A program made the translations under genes and the position numbers. The notes under the pieces are model-generated. The model was not told the origin of the DNA, did not search any database, and saw only the letters and a program-made list of their open reading frames with translations. DNA of 64,000 nt from Streptomyces sp. NBC_01275 (lineage in GTDB: Bacteria > Actinomycetota > Actinomycetes > Streptomycetales > Streptomycetaceae), in the NCBI RefSeq assembly GCF_026340655.1, contig NZ_JAPEOZ010000001.1, forward strand, positions 4,278,001 through 4,342,000, read 5' to 3'. Below, piece by piece: positions 8,970 through 17,033 of the stretch (the first letter of the stretch is position 1; each line of letters starts with the position of its first letter).

Positions 8970-10022
8970 TCAGAAAGTCAGCACCGCCCGCGCCACCCGC
9001 CCCGCCTCCGCGTCCGCCGCCGCCTTCTCGAAGTCCTCGACGGGGTAGGTCCGGGTGACGAGTTCGTCGAGGAGCAGGCGGCCGGCGAGGTACAGGTCGG
9101 CGTACAGGGCGATGTCGTGCTGGGGGCGGGACGCGCCGTAGCGGCAGCCCAGGATGGACTTGTCGAGGAAAAGGGAGGAGACGAGGAACGACGCTTCCGC
9201 CGTCGCCGGCGGCACGCCGAGCAGGACCGCCTGCCCGTGCCGGTCCAGCAGGTCGATCGCCGTGCGGATCAGCTCGACCCTCCCCACGCACTCGAAGACA
9301 TGGTCCGCGCCCGTCGGCAGCAGGTCCCGCACCCCGTCCGTCGACGACAGGAAGTGCGTGGCCCCGAACTGCCGTGCCACCGCCTCCTTCGCCGGGTTGG
9401 CGTCCACCGCGACGATCCGCAGCGCACCCGCGATCCGTGCGCCCTGGAGCACGTTGAGCCCGATCCCGCCCGTCCCGATGACGACGACGCTCTCGCCGTA
9501 CCCCACGCGCGCGCGGTTGAGCACCGCGCCCACCCCGGTCAGCACCCCGCACCCGATCAGCGCGGCCGACGTCAGCGGGACGTCCTTCGGGATCCGGACC
9601 GCCTGCACGGCCTTCACCACCGTCCGCTCGGCGAACGCGGAGTTGGCCGCGAACTGGTACACCGGCCGCCCCGCTCGCGTGAACGGCTTCTGCGGCCGTC
9701 CGATCGCCTGCCGGCACATCGTCGGCCGCCCCCGGTCGCACTCCGGGCACGTCCCGCAGCTGGCGAGCGTGGACAGCGCCACATGGTCCCCGGGCGTCAC
9801 ATGCGTGACTCCGGCCCCGACCGCCTCCACCACGCCCGCGCCCTCGTGCCCGAGCACCACCGGCGCGGGGAAGGGGATCGTCCCGTCGACGACCGACAGG
9901 TCGCTGTGGCACAGCCCGGCCGCCGAGATCGCCACGAGCACCTCGCCGGGCCCCGGATCGCGTACGACAAGATCGTCGACGACCTCGGCCCGCTTCCCGT
10001 CGAACACCACGCCTCGCATCAC
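8970..10022 (-). CDS. Zinc-dependent alcohol dehydrogenase (MDR superfamily)
   Basis: 350 residues. The catalytic-zinc region (AAGLCHSDLSVVDG, then GHEGAGVVEAVG) and four structural-zinc Cys (CGTCPECDRGRPTMC) mark a class III-like medium-chain dehydrogenase. The Rossmann segment VVVIGTGGIGLNVLQGARI follows. Such enzymes oxidise alcohols or aldehyde-thiol adducts with NAD(P). The start codon overlaps the stop of the acyl-CoA dehydrogenase gene by four bases (ATGA), so the two are translationally coupled and probably act in one catabolic route. Substrate not predictable. Confidence 0.9.
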   Translation of the reverse strand: MMRGVVFDGKRAEVVDDLVVRDPGPGEVLVAISAAGLCHSDLSVVDGTIPFPAPVVLGHEGAGVVEAVGAGVTHVTPGDHVALSTLASCGTCPECDRGRPTMCRQAIGRPQKPFTRAGRPVYQFAANSAFAERTVVKAVQAVRIPKDVPLTSAALIGCGVLTGVGAVLNRARVGYGESVVVIGTGGIGLNVLQGARIAGALRIVAVDANPAKEAVARQFGATHFLSSTDGVRDLLPTGADHVFECVGRVELIRTAIDLLDRHGQAVLLGVPPATAEASFLVSSLFLDKSILGCRYGASRPQHDIALYADLYLAGRLLLDELVTRTYPVEDFEKAAADAEAGRVARAVLTF

Positions 10023-11191
10023 GCCGCTCCCCTATCCCCTGATCCCCTGGGCTGTCTGGGCAGACCGAGCACCCGCTCGGCGATGATCGTGCGCTGCACC
10101 TGGTCCGAACCGCCGTAGATCGTGTCGGCCCGCGAGAACAGGAACAGCTGCTGCGCGTCGTCGAGTTCGTACGGCGTGGAGGGCGACCAGTCCGCAGGGC
10201 CGACGCTCGCCGCAGCCCCGCGCACCTGAACCGCCGCCTCCCCCAGCCGCTGATGCCAGCCCGCCCACAGCAGCTTGGCCACGCTCGGCGCTCCCCGGTC
10301 GCCGGACGACCTGCCCAGCGTCCGCAGCGCGTTCCACCGCATGGTCCGCAACTCGGCCCACAACCGCACCAGCCGCTCCCTTACGACGGGGTCAGCGGCC
10401 GCGCCGGTCTCGACGGCCGTACGGATCACACGCCCCAACTCCTGGGCGAACCCGATCTGTTGAGCGAGCGTCGACACCCCGCGCTCGAAGCCGAGGAGGC
10501 TCATCGCGACCCGCCAGCCGTCGCCCGGCGCGCCGACGACATGCTCCACGCGCGCGTACGCCCCGTCGAAGAAGACCTCGTTGAAGTCGCTGGTGCCGGT
10601 CAGCTGCCGGATCGGCCGCACCTCGATCCGGCCCGGCTGGTCCATCGGCACGAGCAGGAAACTCAGCCCGTGGTGGCGCGTCGACTCCGGGTCGGTACGG
10701 GCCAGCACGAAACACCAGTCGGCCTCATGGGCGAGGGACGTCCAGATCTTCTGCCCGGTGAGCACGTACCCCGCGCCGTCCGGGGCGAGTTCGGCCTTCG
10801 TACGCACTCCCGCGAGGTCCGATCCGGCCCCCGGCTCGCTGTAGCCCTGACACCAGAGCTCGGCCCCGGCCGCGATCGGAGGCAGAAAACGGGCCTTCTG
10901 CTCCGCCGTCCCGTGCGCGAGCAGCGTCGGCGCGAGCAGATTCTCCCCGATGTGCCCGGACCGCGCCGGGGCCCCCGACCGGGCGTACTCCTCGGCCCAG
11001 GCGACCTGCTGGGTGAGCGAGGCGGCCCGGTTCCCGTAGCCGCCTTCCCCCCACCCGATCCCGATCCATCCGGCTTCGCCGAGCGCACGTTCCCAGGCAC
11101 GACGGTCACCGCCGTACGGAGCGTGCGCGGCCAACCATTCCCGAGCTTCGGTGCGAAAGTCGTCGTCCTCGCGCGCGTATCCGAAATCCAC
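10019..11191 (-). CDS. Acyl-CoA dehydrogenase
   Basis: 390 residues with all three acyl-CoA dehydrogenase domains. The flavin/substrate region CQGYSEPGAGSDLAGVRTKAE and KIWTSLAHEADWCFVLARTD are seen mid-protein, and the C-terminal helix bundle ends with YGGSDQVQRTIIAERVLGL. The enzyme introduces a 2,3 double bond into an acyl-CoA using FAD, passing electrons to ETF. It belongs to the FadE branch often found in clusters for steroid, ring or branched acids. Coupled to the alcohol dehydrogenase downstream by a four-base overlap. Upstream, a dispersed repeat separates it from the SDR gene. Confidence 0.92.
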   Translation of the reverse strand: MDFGYAREDDDFRTEAREWLAAHAPYGGDRRAWERALGEAGWIGIGWGEGGYGNRAASLTQQVAWAEEYARSGAPARSGHIGENLLAPTLLAHGTAEQKARFLPPIAAGAELWCQGYSEPGAGSDLAGVRTKAELAPDGAGYVLTGQKIWTSLAHEADWCFVLARTDPESTRHHGLSFLLVPMDQPGRIEVRPIRQLTGTSDFNEVFFDGAYARVEHVVGAPGDGWRVAMSLLGFERGVSTLAQQIGFAQELGRVIRTAVETGAAADPVVRERLVRLWAELRTMRWNALRTLGRSSGDRGAPSVAKLLWAGWHQRLGEAAVQVRGAAASVGPADWSPSTPYELDDAQQLFLFSRADTIYGGSDQVQRTIIAERVLGLPRQPRGSGDRGAA

Positions 11192-11204
11192 GGCACCGCC
11201 TCAA

Positions 11205-11285
11205 GTCGGGGGCAAGCTGACCCACCCAAGGGGCGCGGGGAACTGCGCGACCAGCCACGACGCACCCGCACCCGGAAGTCCACAG
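11205..11285. repeat. Dispersed Streptomyces intergenic repeat
   Basis: Contains AAGGGGCGCGGGGAACTGCG followed by a GACCAGCCACGACGCACCC-type tail. From memory this is a very common intergenic element of Streptomyces genomes; its function is unsettled. It fills the space between the SDR and acyl-CoA dehydrogenase genes. Confidence 0.75.
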
Positions 11286-11294
11286 GACGCACGT

Positions 11295-12209
11295 TCACTG
11301 ATTGGGCCGAGCCCCTTCCCCCGCGGCCCGCCGCATCTCCTCCAACCGTTCCAGCATCGGCATCGGATCCACCCCCACCGACCCCGGCAACACCTCCGCG
11401 ATCCGCTCGGGCGTCCAGGAACCCCCCTCCGCGTAGGCCGAACGCAGTTCACGTGGCTGCGCCCACACCGCGATCTTCGGCCCGGCGACGGTGTACACCT
11501 GCCCGGTGACGCCCTGCTCCCGGGCGCTGTCCGACAGCAGATAGACCACGAACGCGGCCACATCCTCCGGTTCGCCGATCTCCGCCAGCTCCATCGGCAC
11601 GCCCGCCGACATCCGCGTACGGGCCACAGGGGCCACCGCATTCGCGGTCACCCCGTACTTGTGCAGCCCCAGCGCGGCGCTGCGCACCAGCGAGATGATC
11701 CCGCCCTTGGCCGCGCTGTAGTTGGCCTGGGAGACGGATCCCTGGTGGTTGCCGCTGGTGAAGCCGATCAGTGTGCCGGAACGCTGTCCCCGCATGACCG
11801 CGGAAGCGGCGCGGAAAACGGTGAACGTGCCCTTGAGATGGGTGGCGACGACCGGGTCCCACTCCTGCTCGGACATGTTGAACAGCATCCGCTCGCGCAG
11901 GATCCCCGCCACGCACACGACCCCGTCGAGCCTGCCGTACGACGTCACCGCCACGTCGACGAGACGCTGACCGCCCGCCATGGTGGAGATGTCGTCGGCG
12001 ACGGCCACGGCCTCCCCGCCGGCCGCCACGATCTCCTTGACGACGGCCTCGGCGACCTCGCTGGCGGGCGCGGCCCCGTCCACGGCGACCCCGTAGTCGT
12101 TGACGACGACCCGCGCGCCCTCGGCCGCCGCCGCGAGCGCGACCGCCCGCCCGATGCCCCGCCCCGCACCCGTGACGGCGACGACCTTGCCGGCCAAGAA
12201 GTTCCCCAC
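11295..12209 (-). CDS. SDR family NAD(P)-dependent oxidoreductase
   Basis: 304 residues from a GTG at 12209 with GAAGGGG seven bases upstream. The N-terminal nucleotide-binding motif is TGAGRGIG; the catalytic elements are GFTSGNHQGSVSQANYSAAKG (Ser, Tyr, Lys) and LHKYGVTANAVAP. The last 55 residues are an extension beyond the usual 250-residue SDR core, as in 3-hydroxyacyl-CoA dehydrogenase-like members. It probably oxidises a hydroxyacyl-CoA or related intermediate. It is divergent from the cyclase gene, and a 17-bp palindrome lies between the two starts. Confidence 0.88.
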   Translation of the reverse strand: MGNFLAGKVVAVTGAGRGIGRAVALAAAAEGARVVVNDYGVAVDGAAPASEVAEAVVKEIVAAGGEAVAVADDISTMAGGQRLVDVAVTSYGRLDGVVCVAGILRERMLFNMSEQEWDPVVATHLKGTFTVFRAASAVMRGQRSGTLIGFTSGNHQGSVSQANYSAAKGGIISLVRSAALGLHKYGVTANAVAPVARTRMSAGVPMELAEIGEPEDVAAFVVYLLSDSAREQGVTGQVYTVAGPKIAVWAQPRELRSAYAEGGSWTPERIAEVLPGSVGVDPMPMLERLEEMRRAAGEGARPNQ

Positions 12210-12230
12210 GTCCGGCCCCTTCCCGCAGTT

Positions 12231-12247
12231 TCTGACGGACCGTTAGA
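12231..12247. promoter_or_regulatory. Palindromic operator, TCTGACGGNCCGTCAGA type
   Basis: Reads TCTGACGGACCGTTAGA, one mismatch from a perfect palindrome, midway between the divergent SDR (12209) and cyclase (12296) starts. A further half-site TCCCGTCAGGGA follows at about 12254. Same motif as at 3825, 18278 and 18367. Confidence 0.65.
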
Positions 12248-12295
12248 TTTTATGTCCCGTCAGGGAGTCGGGGACAAGCCCCGGGGAGGCACGGA

Positions 12296-13222
12296 ATGAC
12301 ACTGCCGGTCGAGTTCCATGACATCGCCAAGCGCGTCAACAACTGGGGCCGCTGGGGGGCCGACGACGAGATCGGCACGCTCAACCTGATCACCGACGAG
12401 GTGGTGCGCGGGGCGGCCGCGGAGATCCGCACCGGCCGTCGCGTCCCGCTCGCGCTGCCCCTGCGGCACGACGGCGTGCAGACCGGGATGATCCCGGGCC
12501 GGGTCAACCCCCTGCACGCCATGGTGCAGATCAACCAGGAGATCTTCGGTCCCGGCACGGTGGCGTGCAGCGACGACGCCGTGACGATGGGCCTGCAGGC
12601 GGGCACCCACTGGGACGCGCTGACCCACGTGTCGCACTCGGGGAAGCTCTACAACGGCCGCCCGGCCGCCACCGTCACCGCGCACGGCGGCGCGGAGTTC
12701 AGCGGCATCGACAAGGCGCGGCACATCGTCTCGCGCGGGGTCCTGCTCGACGTGGCACGCGCGCGTGGCGTCGACCGGCTGGCCGGCGGACACGCGGTCA
12801 CCCCGGAGGACCTGGAGGCGGCGGAGGAGCTGGCGGGCACACGCGTGCGCGGCGGCGACATCGTGCTCGTGCGCACCGGGCAGATCCAGGTCTATCTGGC
12901 GGGCGACCGGGAGGCGTACGGCTATCCCTCGCCGGGGCTCTCGGTGCGCACTCCGGAGTGGTTCCACGCGCGCGATGTGGCCGCGGTGGCCAACGACACC
13001 CTCACGTTCGAGATCTTCCCGCCGGAGATCGAGGATCTGTGGCTGCCCGTGCACGCGCTCGACCTCGTGGAGATGGGGATGCTCCAGGGCCAGAACTGGA
13101 ATCTCGAAAAGTTGTCCACAGCCTGTGGAGAAACGGGACGCTACGCGTTTCTGCTGTCCGCCATGCCCGAGCCGTTCGTCGGCGGAACGGGAACCCCGGT
13201 GGCCCCGGTGGCCGTTCTGTAG
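12296..13222 (+). CDS. Cyclase family protein (kynurenine formamidase-like metal hydrolase)
   Basis: 308 residues; GGGGAGG lies eight bases before the ATG. The cyclase/formamidase metal-binding motif appears as LQAGTHWDALTHV, close to the family HxGTHxDxPxH pattern but with Gln and Ala substitutions. The second active-site segment FHARDVAAVANDTLTFEIFP and the C-terminal WNLEKLSTAC are typical of the actinobacterial branch. Such enzymes hydrolyse amide or ring bonds, often in aromatic or alicyclic degradation. Divergent from the SDR gene, with the shared operator between them, so both are likely induced together. Confidence 0.85.
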   Translation: MTLPVEFHDIAKRVNNWGRWGADDEIGTLNLITDEVVRGAAAEIRTGRRVPLALPLRHDGVQTGMIPGRVNPLHAMVQINQEIFGPGTVACSDDAVTMGLQAGTHWDALTHVSHSGKLYNGRPAATVTAHGGAEFSGIDKARHIVSRGVLLDVARARGVDRLAGGHAVTPEDLEAAEELAGTRVRGGDIVLVRTGQIQVYLAGDREAYGYPSPGLSVRTPEWFHARDVAAVANDTLTFEIFPPEIEDLWLPVHALDLVEMGMLQGQNWNLEKLSTACGETGRYAFLLSAMPEPFVGGTGTPVAPVAVL

Positions 13223-13707
13223 AAACCGGAGCCACCGCATACGTCGGCTGGCGGCGCGCGGCTGCCCGCCCCGAGCACGGCACCGCGCACCGCCATCCGA
13301 CTCCGGCGTACCCGCCCCGACTTCCCTTCCCCAGGCCCTGAGGAAGTCGACGCCGAATCAACGATCCACACTCGCCGAGGGCTCCCGTCACCGAAGCCCT
13401 CGTCGTCCCCTCGCGGCGAATCGCTGACCACAAGCGTGATCAAACGGACACGCCGCGTCAACACCCGATCGGGGATTTATTACTTACGCCCTATTTGCGA
13501 TGGGCGCGCACGGAAGCACGACCGGGCGCACCGAGGACCGGAGGGCGGCGCACCGACGCCCGCCCGGCACGGCCGACAGCGCTTTCTGCGACCGTGAGCC
13601 CCACGCCTCCGCGCCTGTACGGCCGCCACGCGGCCACTACGCCGCCTCCGCACGGCCCACACGGCCTCATGCGGCCCCGCACCCCGCCCGCCGGCCGCAC
13701 GGCGGCG
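13223..13707. other. Intergenic region without a supported gene
   Basis: Lies between the convergent cyclase and HATPase genes. Open frames here are Arg/Pro-rich shadows. A small AT-rich patch at about 13470-13500 (GGGATTTATTACTTACGCCC) stands out from the GC-rich background and may hold a promoter or the downstream edge of a transcript; nothing else is recognised. Confidence 0.5.
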
Positions 13708-14241
13708 TCAAACAGCCTCGTACGCCCCGTACGCGAACCCCTCGTACGCCGCTTCCTGATACGCCGTCGGTTCCGCGCAGGTCGCGCTCGTCCGATCGGC
13801 CGCCGCGTCGCCGCTGTCGCCGCCCTCGGCGGGCTGGGCACAGCGGTCCAGTTCGCACCAGATGCGCTTGCCCCGGCCCTCGGCGCTCCAGCCCCAGCGG
13901 TCGGCGAGGCCGTCGACGAGGGCGAGTCCGCGGCCGCCCGTCGCGTCGTCGCCGGCACACCGGGGCACGGGGGCCCGGTCGCTGGCGTCGGCCACCTCCA
14001 GACGGACGGTGGCCGCCTCCGCCGTGCCGCCGCCCGGCAGGGACAGCCGCAGCACGGCCGGACGGCCGGTGTGCACCACGGCGTTGGTGACCAGTTCGGA
14101 GACGAGCAGGATCAGCGTCTCGGCGAGTGGTTCGTCCACCCCTATCCCGGACCCGGCGAGGCGCGAACGGGCCCACCTCCGGGCGCGACCCACTTCAGCG
14201 GGGTCGGGCCGGATCTCCAGCTGCACTTGAAGCACCTGCAC
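13708..14241 (-). CDS. ATP-binding anti-sigma-type kinase (RsbW/SpoIIAB-like HATPase)
   Basis: 177 residues from a GTG at 14241. The GHKL fold is shown by the N box ETLILLVSELVTNAVVHTG, a D(x)SD region (VRLEVADASDRAP) and the G box TGGRGLALVDGLADRWG. Streptomyces has many such single-domain proteins that bind sigma factors or phosphorylate STAS antagonists. A STAS protein and a sigma/anti-sigma pair lie 7 kb away but are not linked to it. The last 40 residues are low-complexity and Ala/Tyr-rich (YQEAAYEGFAYGAYEAV). Confidence 0.85.
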   Translation of the reverse strand: MQVLQVQLEIRPDPAEVGRARRWARSRLAGSGIGVDEPLAETLILLVSELVTNAVVHTGRPAVLRLSLPGGGTAEAATVRLEVADASDRAPVPRCAGDDATGGRGLALVDGLADRWGWSAEGRGKRIWCELDRCAQPAEGGDSGDAAADRTSATCAEPTAYQEAAYEGFAYGAYEAV

Positions 14242-14788
14242 CGCTCACACCATCCGAACCGGCGGACACATGGCCGTACGCCACGCGAGCCACGCGAACC
14301 GCGTGAGCACCATGACGACGAGAGCCACGATCGTAGCCATTTTCTGCATGGCCAGAACAACAGCCAGAGGCAGGGTGACGGAACGTGAATCCCTTACGAG
14401 ACAGCTTGGTTGACGTACAGTCACCTCAACAAGCGCTTCGGGCATATTCCAGCGCGAAGGAGTACTCGTACGGGATACTGTGCGACGCTCGTCAGAGGGA
14501 GTCGAACAGGCGGAGGTCGGATACCCGTCCGCCCTGCGAGCAGCGTCGCGCACCGCTGGATCCGGCACCGCCCCAGGGGCACCGCCGACATGGCTCATGC
14601 TCGGAACCACTCGCATCCCACAGAAGGTACCGGAGCCCCCTGCCGACTCCGGGCCGTGACGGGTCACGCATCGGACACAACCCGGTATCAACGCTCCGTG
14701 ATTCCGGTATGCCACGATCCGCGACAACCGCTCGACGGTCCGCCCGACGGCCCACCCGGTTCACCGCTGTCACCGCAGGCCGGAGCCC
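14242..14788. other. Intergenic region with candidate promoters, no firm gene
   Basis: 547 bases of lower GC between two minus-strand genes. It contains TTGACGTACAG near 14411 and an imperfect inverted repeat AGTACTCGTACGGGATACT near 14461. A minus-strand frame at 14245-14445 could encode a 66-residue peptide with one hydrophobic span, but its third-position GC is low and there is no good ribosome-binding site, so it is not called. Confidence 0.4.
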
Positions 14789-15838
14789 CTAACGACCCGC
14801 CCCGGACAGCAGATCCGCCGCGAGCAGCTCCTCACTCTCCGTGCCGCCGCTCGCACGTCGCGTGCGCACCCAGGCCCGTTTCAGGAACAGATGCACGTCC
14901 GCCTCCCAGGTGAACCCCATCCCCCCGTACACCTGGAGACAGTCCCGGGAACCGCCTACGGCGGCCTCGTCGGCGAGGAGTCGGGCGGCGGCGATGTCGG
15001 CGGGGTCGGCGGTGACGGCGGCCGCATAGACGGCCGCACGGGCCGTCTCGACCCGCACCAGCGCCTCCGCGCACAGATGCTTGACGGCCTGGAACCCCCC
15101 GACCGGCTGCCCGAACTGCACCCGCGTCCGCGCATGTTGCACAGCCAACTCCCCCACCCGCCCGGCCGTGCCCAGCTGCTCGGCAGCGGTGAGGAGCACG
15201 GCGACGGGCTCGGGCTCGGAAACGGGTTCCGAGCCCGAGCCAAAACCGCCGCCAGAGCCCAGGCCGACACCAGCACCAGCACCAGCACCAGCACCAGCAC
15301 CAGCACCAGCACCAGCACCAGCACCACGATCGCCGGTCCCGGCACCCCCCGCCGCCCCCGTAGCCACCCGCACCGGAACCCGGTGCAGCGGTGTCAGCGG
15401 GTCCAGCGACCGCAGCGGTACGGCCCCCGAGGCGTCCCCGCACACCACGTCCGCCTCCGCCAGCCACTCCACCAGGCCGCCCCCGCCCCCGCCCGCGCCT
15501 GCACCCCTGTCCACGGCCGCGACGACCGTCTCCCCCTCCGCCGCGCCGGGCACGCGTCCCGCGGCGAGGAAGGTGGCTGTCAGCGGGCCGGGCAGCAACG
15601 CGCGGCCCGCCTCCTCGAAGGCCAACACCGCTTCGGGCAGCCCGAGTCCGACCCCGCCCTGCGCCTCCGGCAGCCGCAGCGCGAAGAACCCGGCCGCGCC
15701 CAGCTCCCGCCACAGCCCCCGGTCGAGCCCCGGCCGCCGCACGGCCGCCCGCAGCGCCTCGCGGTCGAAGCGCCGGGCCAGCAGCTCTCGTACGCCCTGC
15801 TTCAACGCCCTTTGGTCGTCCGTCAGTTGGAAACGCAC
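14789..15838 (-). CDS. Acyl-CoA dehydrogenase, short FadE-type subunit
   Basis: 349 residues. The N-terminal domain (LTDDQRALKQGVRELLARRF) and the C-terminal bundle (ARTRVQFGQPVGGFQAVKHL and GGMGFTWEADVHLFLKRAWV) are intact. The middle beta domain is shortened and interrupted by a Gly-Ala run coded by an ACCAGC microsatellite. It starts nine bases after the stop of the full-length dehydrogenase. Adjacent long/short FadE pairs in actinobacteria form alpha2-beta2 enzymes for steroid side-chain acyl-CoAs (established for mycobacterial ChsE proteins). A similar heteromer is the best guess here, with the long partner holding the usual flavin loop. Confidence 0.85.
   Translation of the reverse strand: MRFQLTDDQRALKQGVRELLARRFDREALRAAVRRPGLDRGLWRELGAAGFFALRLPEAQGGVGLGLPEAVLAFEEAGRALLPGPLTATFLAAGRVPGAAEGETVVAAVDRGAGAGGGGGGLVEWLAEADVVCGDASGAVPLRSLDPLTPLHRVPVRVATGAAGGAGTGDRGAGAGAGAGAGAGAGAGAGVGLGSGGGFGSGSEPVSEPEPVAVLLTAAEQLGTAGRVGELAVQHARTRVQFGQPVGGFQAVKHLCAEALVRVETARAAVYAAAVTADPADIAAARLLADEAAVGGSRDCLQVYGGMGFTWEADVHLFLKRAWVRTRRASGGTESEELLAADLLSGAGR
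15269..15326. repeat. ACCAGC microsatellite, nine full copies plus a partial
   Basis: Nine perfect ACCAGC units followed by ACCA. On the minus strand it encodes an uninterrupted Gly-Ala run in the linker of the short acyl-CoA dehydrogenase. The unit is six bases, so slippage changes length without shifting the frame. Confidence 0.95.
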
Positions 15839-15847
15839 GGGAAGACC

Positions 15848-17017
15848 TCACCGCCCCTTCGGCAGCCCCAGGATCCGTTCCGCCACGATGTTCCGCTGAA
15901 TCTGCGAGGTCCCGGCCGCGATGGTGTACGACAGCGAGGAGAGCCGGTCGAGCACCCAGGGCCGGTCGAGGTCGAGGGCCTGATCTCCCAGGACGTCGGC
16001 GGCGGTGTCGTACAGCTCCTGACGCGCGTGTGAGTACCTCAGTTTGAAAACCGAACCGCCCACGCCCGGCACCCCGCCCCCTCCCCCGCCGGCCGAGGCC
16101 TCCGCCTCGCTCACGTTCCACTGCGTCAGCCGCCACAGCGCCCGGAACTCGGCGTTCAGGCGGCCCAGCCGCCGTCTCAGCGCCGGATCGTCCCAGCGGC
16201 CGTTGCTCCGTGCCTCGCGGGCGAGTTCGCCCAGCACGCGCCGGCAGGCGACGACCTCGCCCACGAACGCCGTGCCGCGCTCGAACGACAGCGTCACCAT
16301 CGTCACCCGCCACCCGTCGTTCTCGTCCCCCACCCGGTGCGCGGCCGGCACCCGCACCTCGTCGAGGAACACCTCGGCGAACTCGGCGGACCCGGCGAGG
16401 GTGCGCAACGGCCGTACGGTGATGCCCGGAGCGTCCATGGGCATGGCCAGCCAGGTGATGCCCCGGTGCTTGGGCGCGTCCGCGTCCGTGCGGACCAACA
16501 GCTCGCACCAGTCGGCGACTTCGGCGTGCGAGGTCCAGATCTTGGACCCGCTCACCACATAGTCGTCGCCGTCGCGCCACGCGCGCGTGCGCAGCGACGC
16601 GAGGTCGGATCCGGCGTCGGGCTCGCTGAAGCCCTGGCACCAGACCTCCTCGCCGCGCAGGATCGGCGGCAGCCAGCGCGCCCGCTGCGCGGCCGTCCCC
16701 TCCGCGGCGATCGTCGGCCCGGCGTGCAGCAGTCCGACGAAGTTGGCCCCCACATAGGGCGCGCCCGCTCGTTCGGTCTCCTCCAGGAAGATCAGATGCC
16801 GGGTGGGGGCCGCGCCGCGTCCGCCCGCGTCGAGGGGCCAGTGCAGCCCGGCGTACCCGGCGTCGTACAGCGTGCGCTGCCAGCCGAGGTCGTAGGCGCG
16901 GCGGGCGGGCCAGTCGTCCGGGGGCGGCTTCGGCGGGAGCGTGGGCAGCGCCTTGTCGAGCCAGTCCCGCAGCCGCGCGCGGAACTCCGCGTCCTCGGGG
17001 GTGTCCTGGAGGTCCAT
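15848..17017 (-). CDS. Acyl-CoA dehydrogenase, full-length FadE-type subunit
   Basis: 389 residues with complete domains: CQGFSEPDAGSDLASLRTRA for the flavin/substrate loop, KIWTSHAEVADWCELLVRTD, and the C-terminal AAGTSQIQRNIVAERILGLP. A Gly-rich insertion (ASAGGGGGGVPGVGGS) sits before the last helices. It lies 16 bases after the amidohydrolase and nine bases before the short dehydrogenase, so the three are one operon. It probably forms a heteromer with the short subunit and desaturates an acyl-CoA made by the ligase at 18412. Substrate unknown. Confidence 0.9.
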   Translation of the reverse strand: MDLQDTPEDAEFRARLRDWLDKALPTLPPKPPPDDWPARRAYDLGWQRTLYDAGYAGLHWPLDAGGRGAAPTRHLIFLEETERAGAPYVGANFVGLLHAGPTIAAEGTAAQRARWLPPILRGEEVWCQGFSEPDAGSDLASLRTRAWRDGDDYVVSGSKIWTSHAEVADWCELLVRTDADAPKHRGITWLAMPMDAPGITVRPLRTLAGSAEFAEVFLDEVRVPAAHRVGDENDGWRVTMVTLSFERGTAFVGEVVACRRVLGELAREARSNGRWDDPALRRRLGRLNAEFRALWRLTQWNVSEAEASAGGGGGGVPGVGGSVFKLRYSHARQELYDTAADVLGDQALDLDRPWVLDRLSSLSYTIAAGTSQIQRNIVAERILGLPKGR

Positions 17018-17033
17018 GGCCGGTCGACGTCCC

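Noticed and set aside
12565..13341. Long Arg/Gly-rich frame overlapping the cyclase gene
   Set aside because: A frame-shifted shadow of the cyclase; composition and lack of motifs show it is not coding.
13495..14388. Long plus-strand frame opposite the HATPase gene
   Set aside because: Antisense shadow; the HATPase frame has clear N and G boxes and genome-like codon use.
14245..14445. Minus-strand frame for a 66-residue peptide with a hydrophobic segment
   Set aside because: Third-position GC is near 60 percent rather than over 90 percent, and the ribosome-binding site is poor; more likely non-coding promoter DNA.
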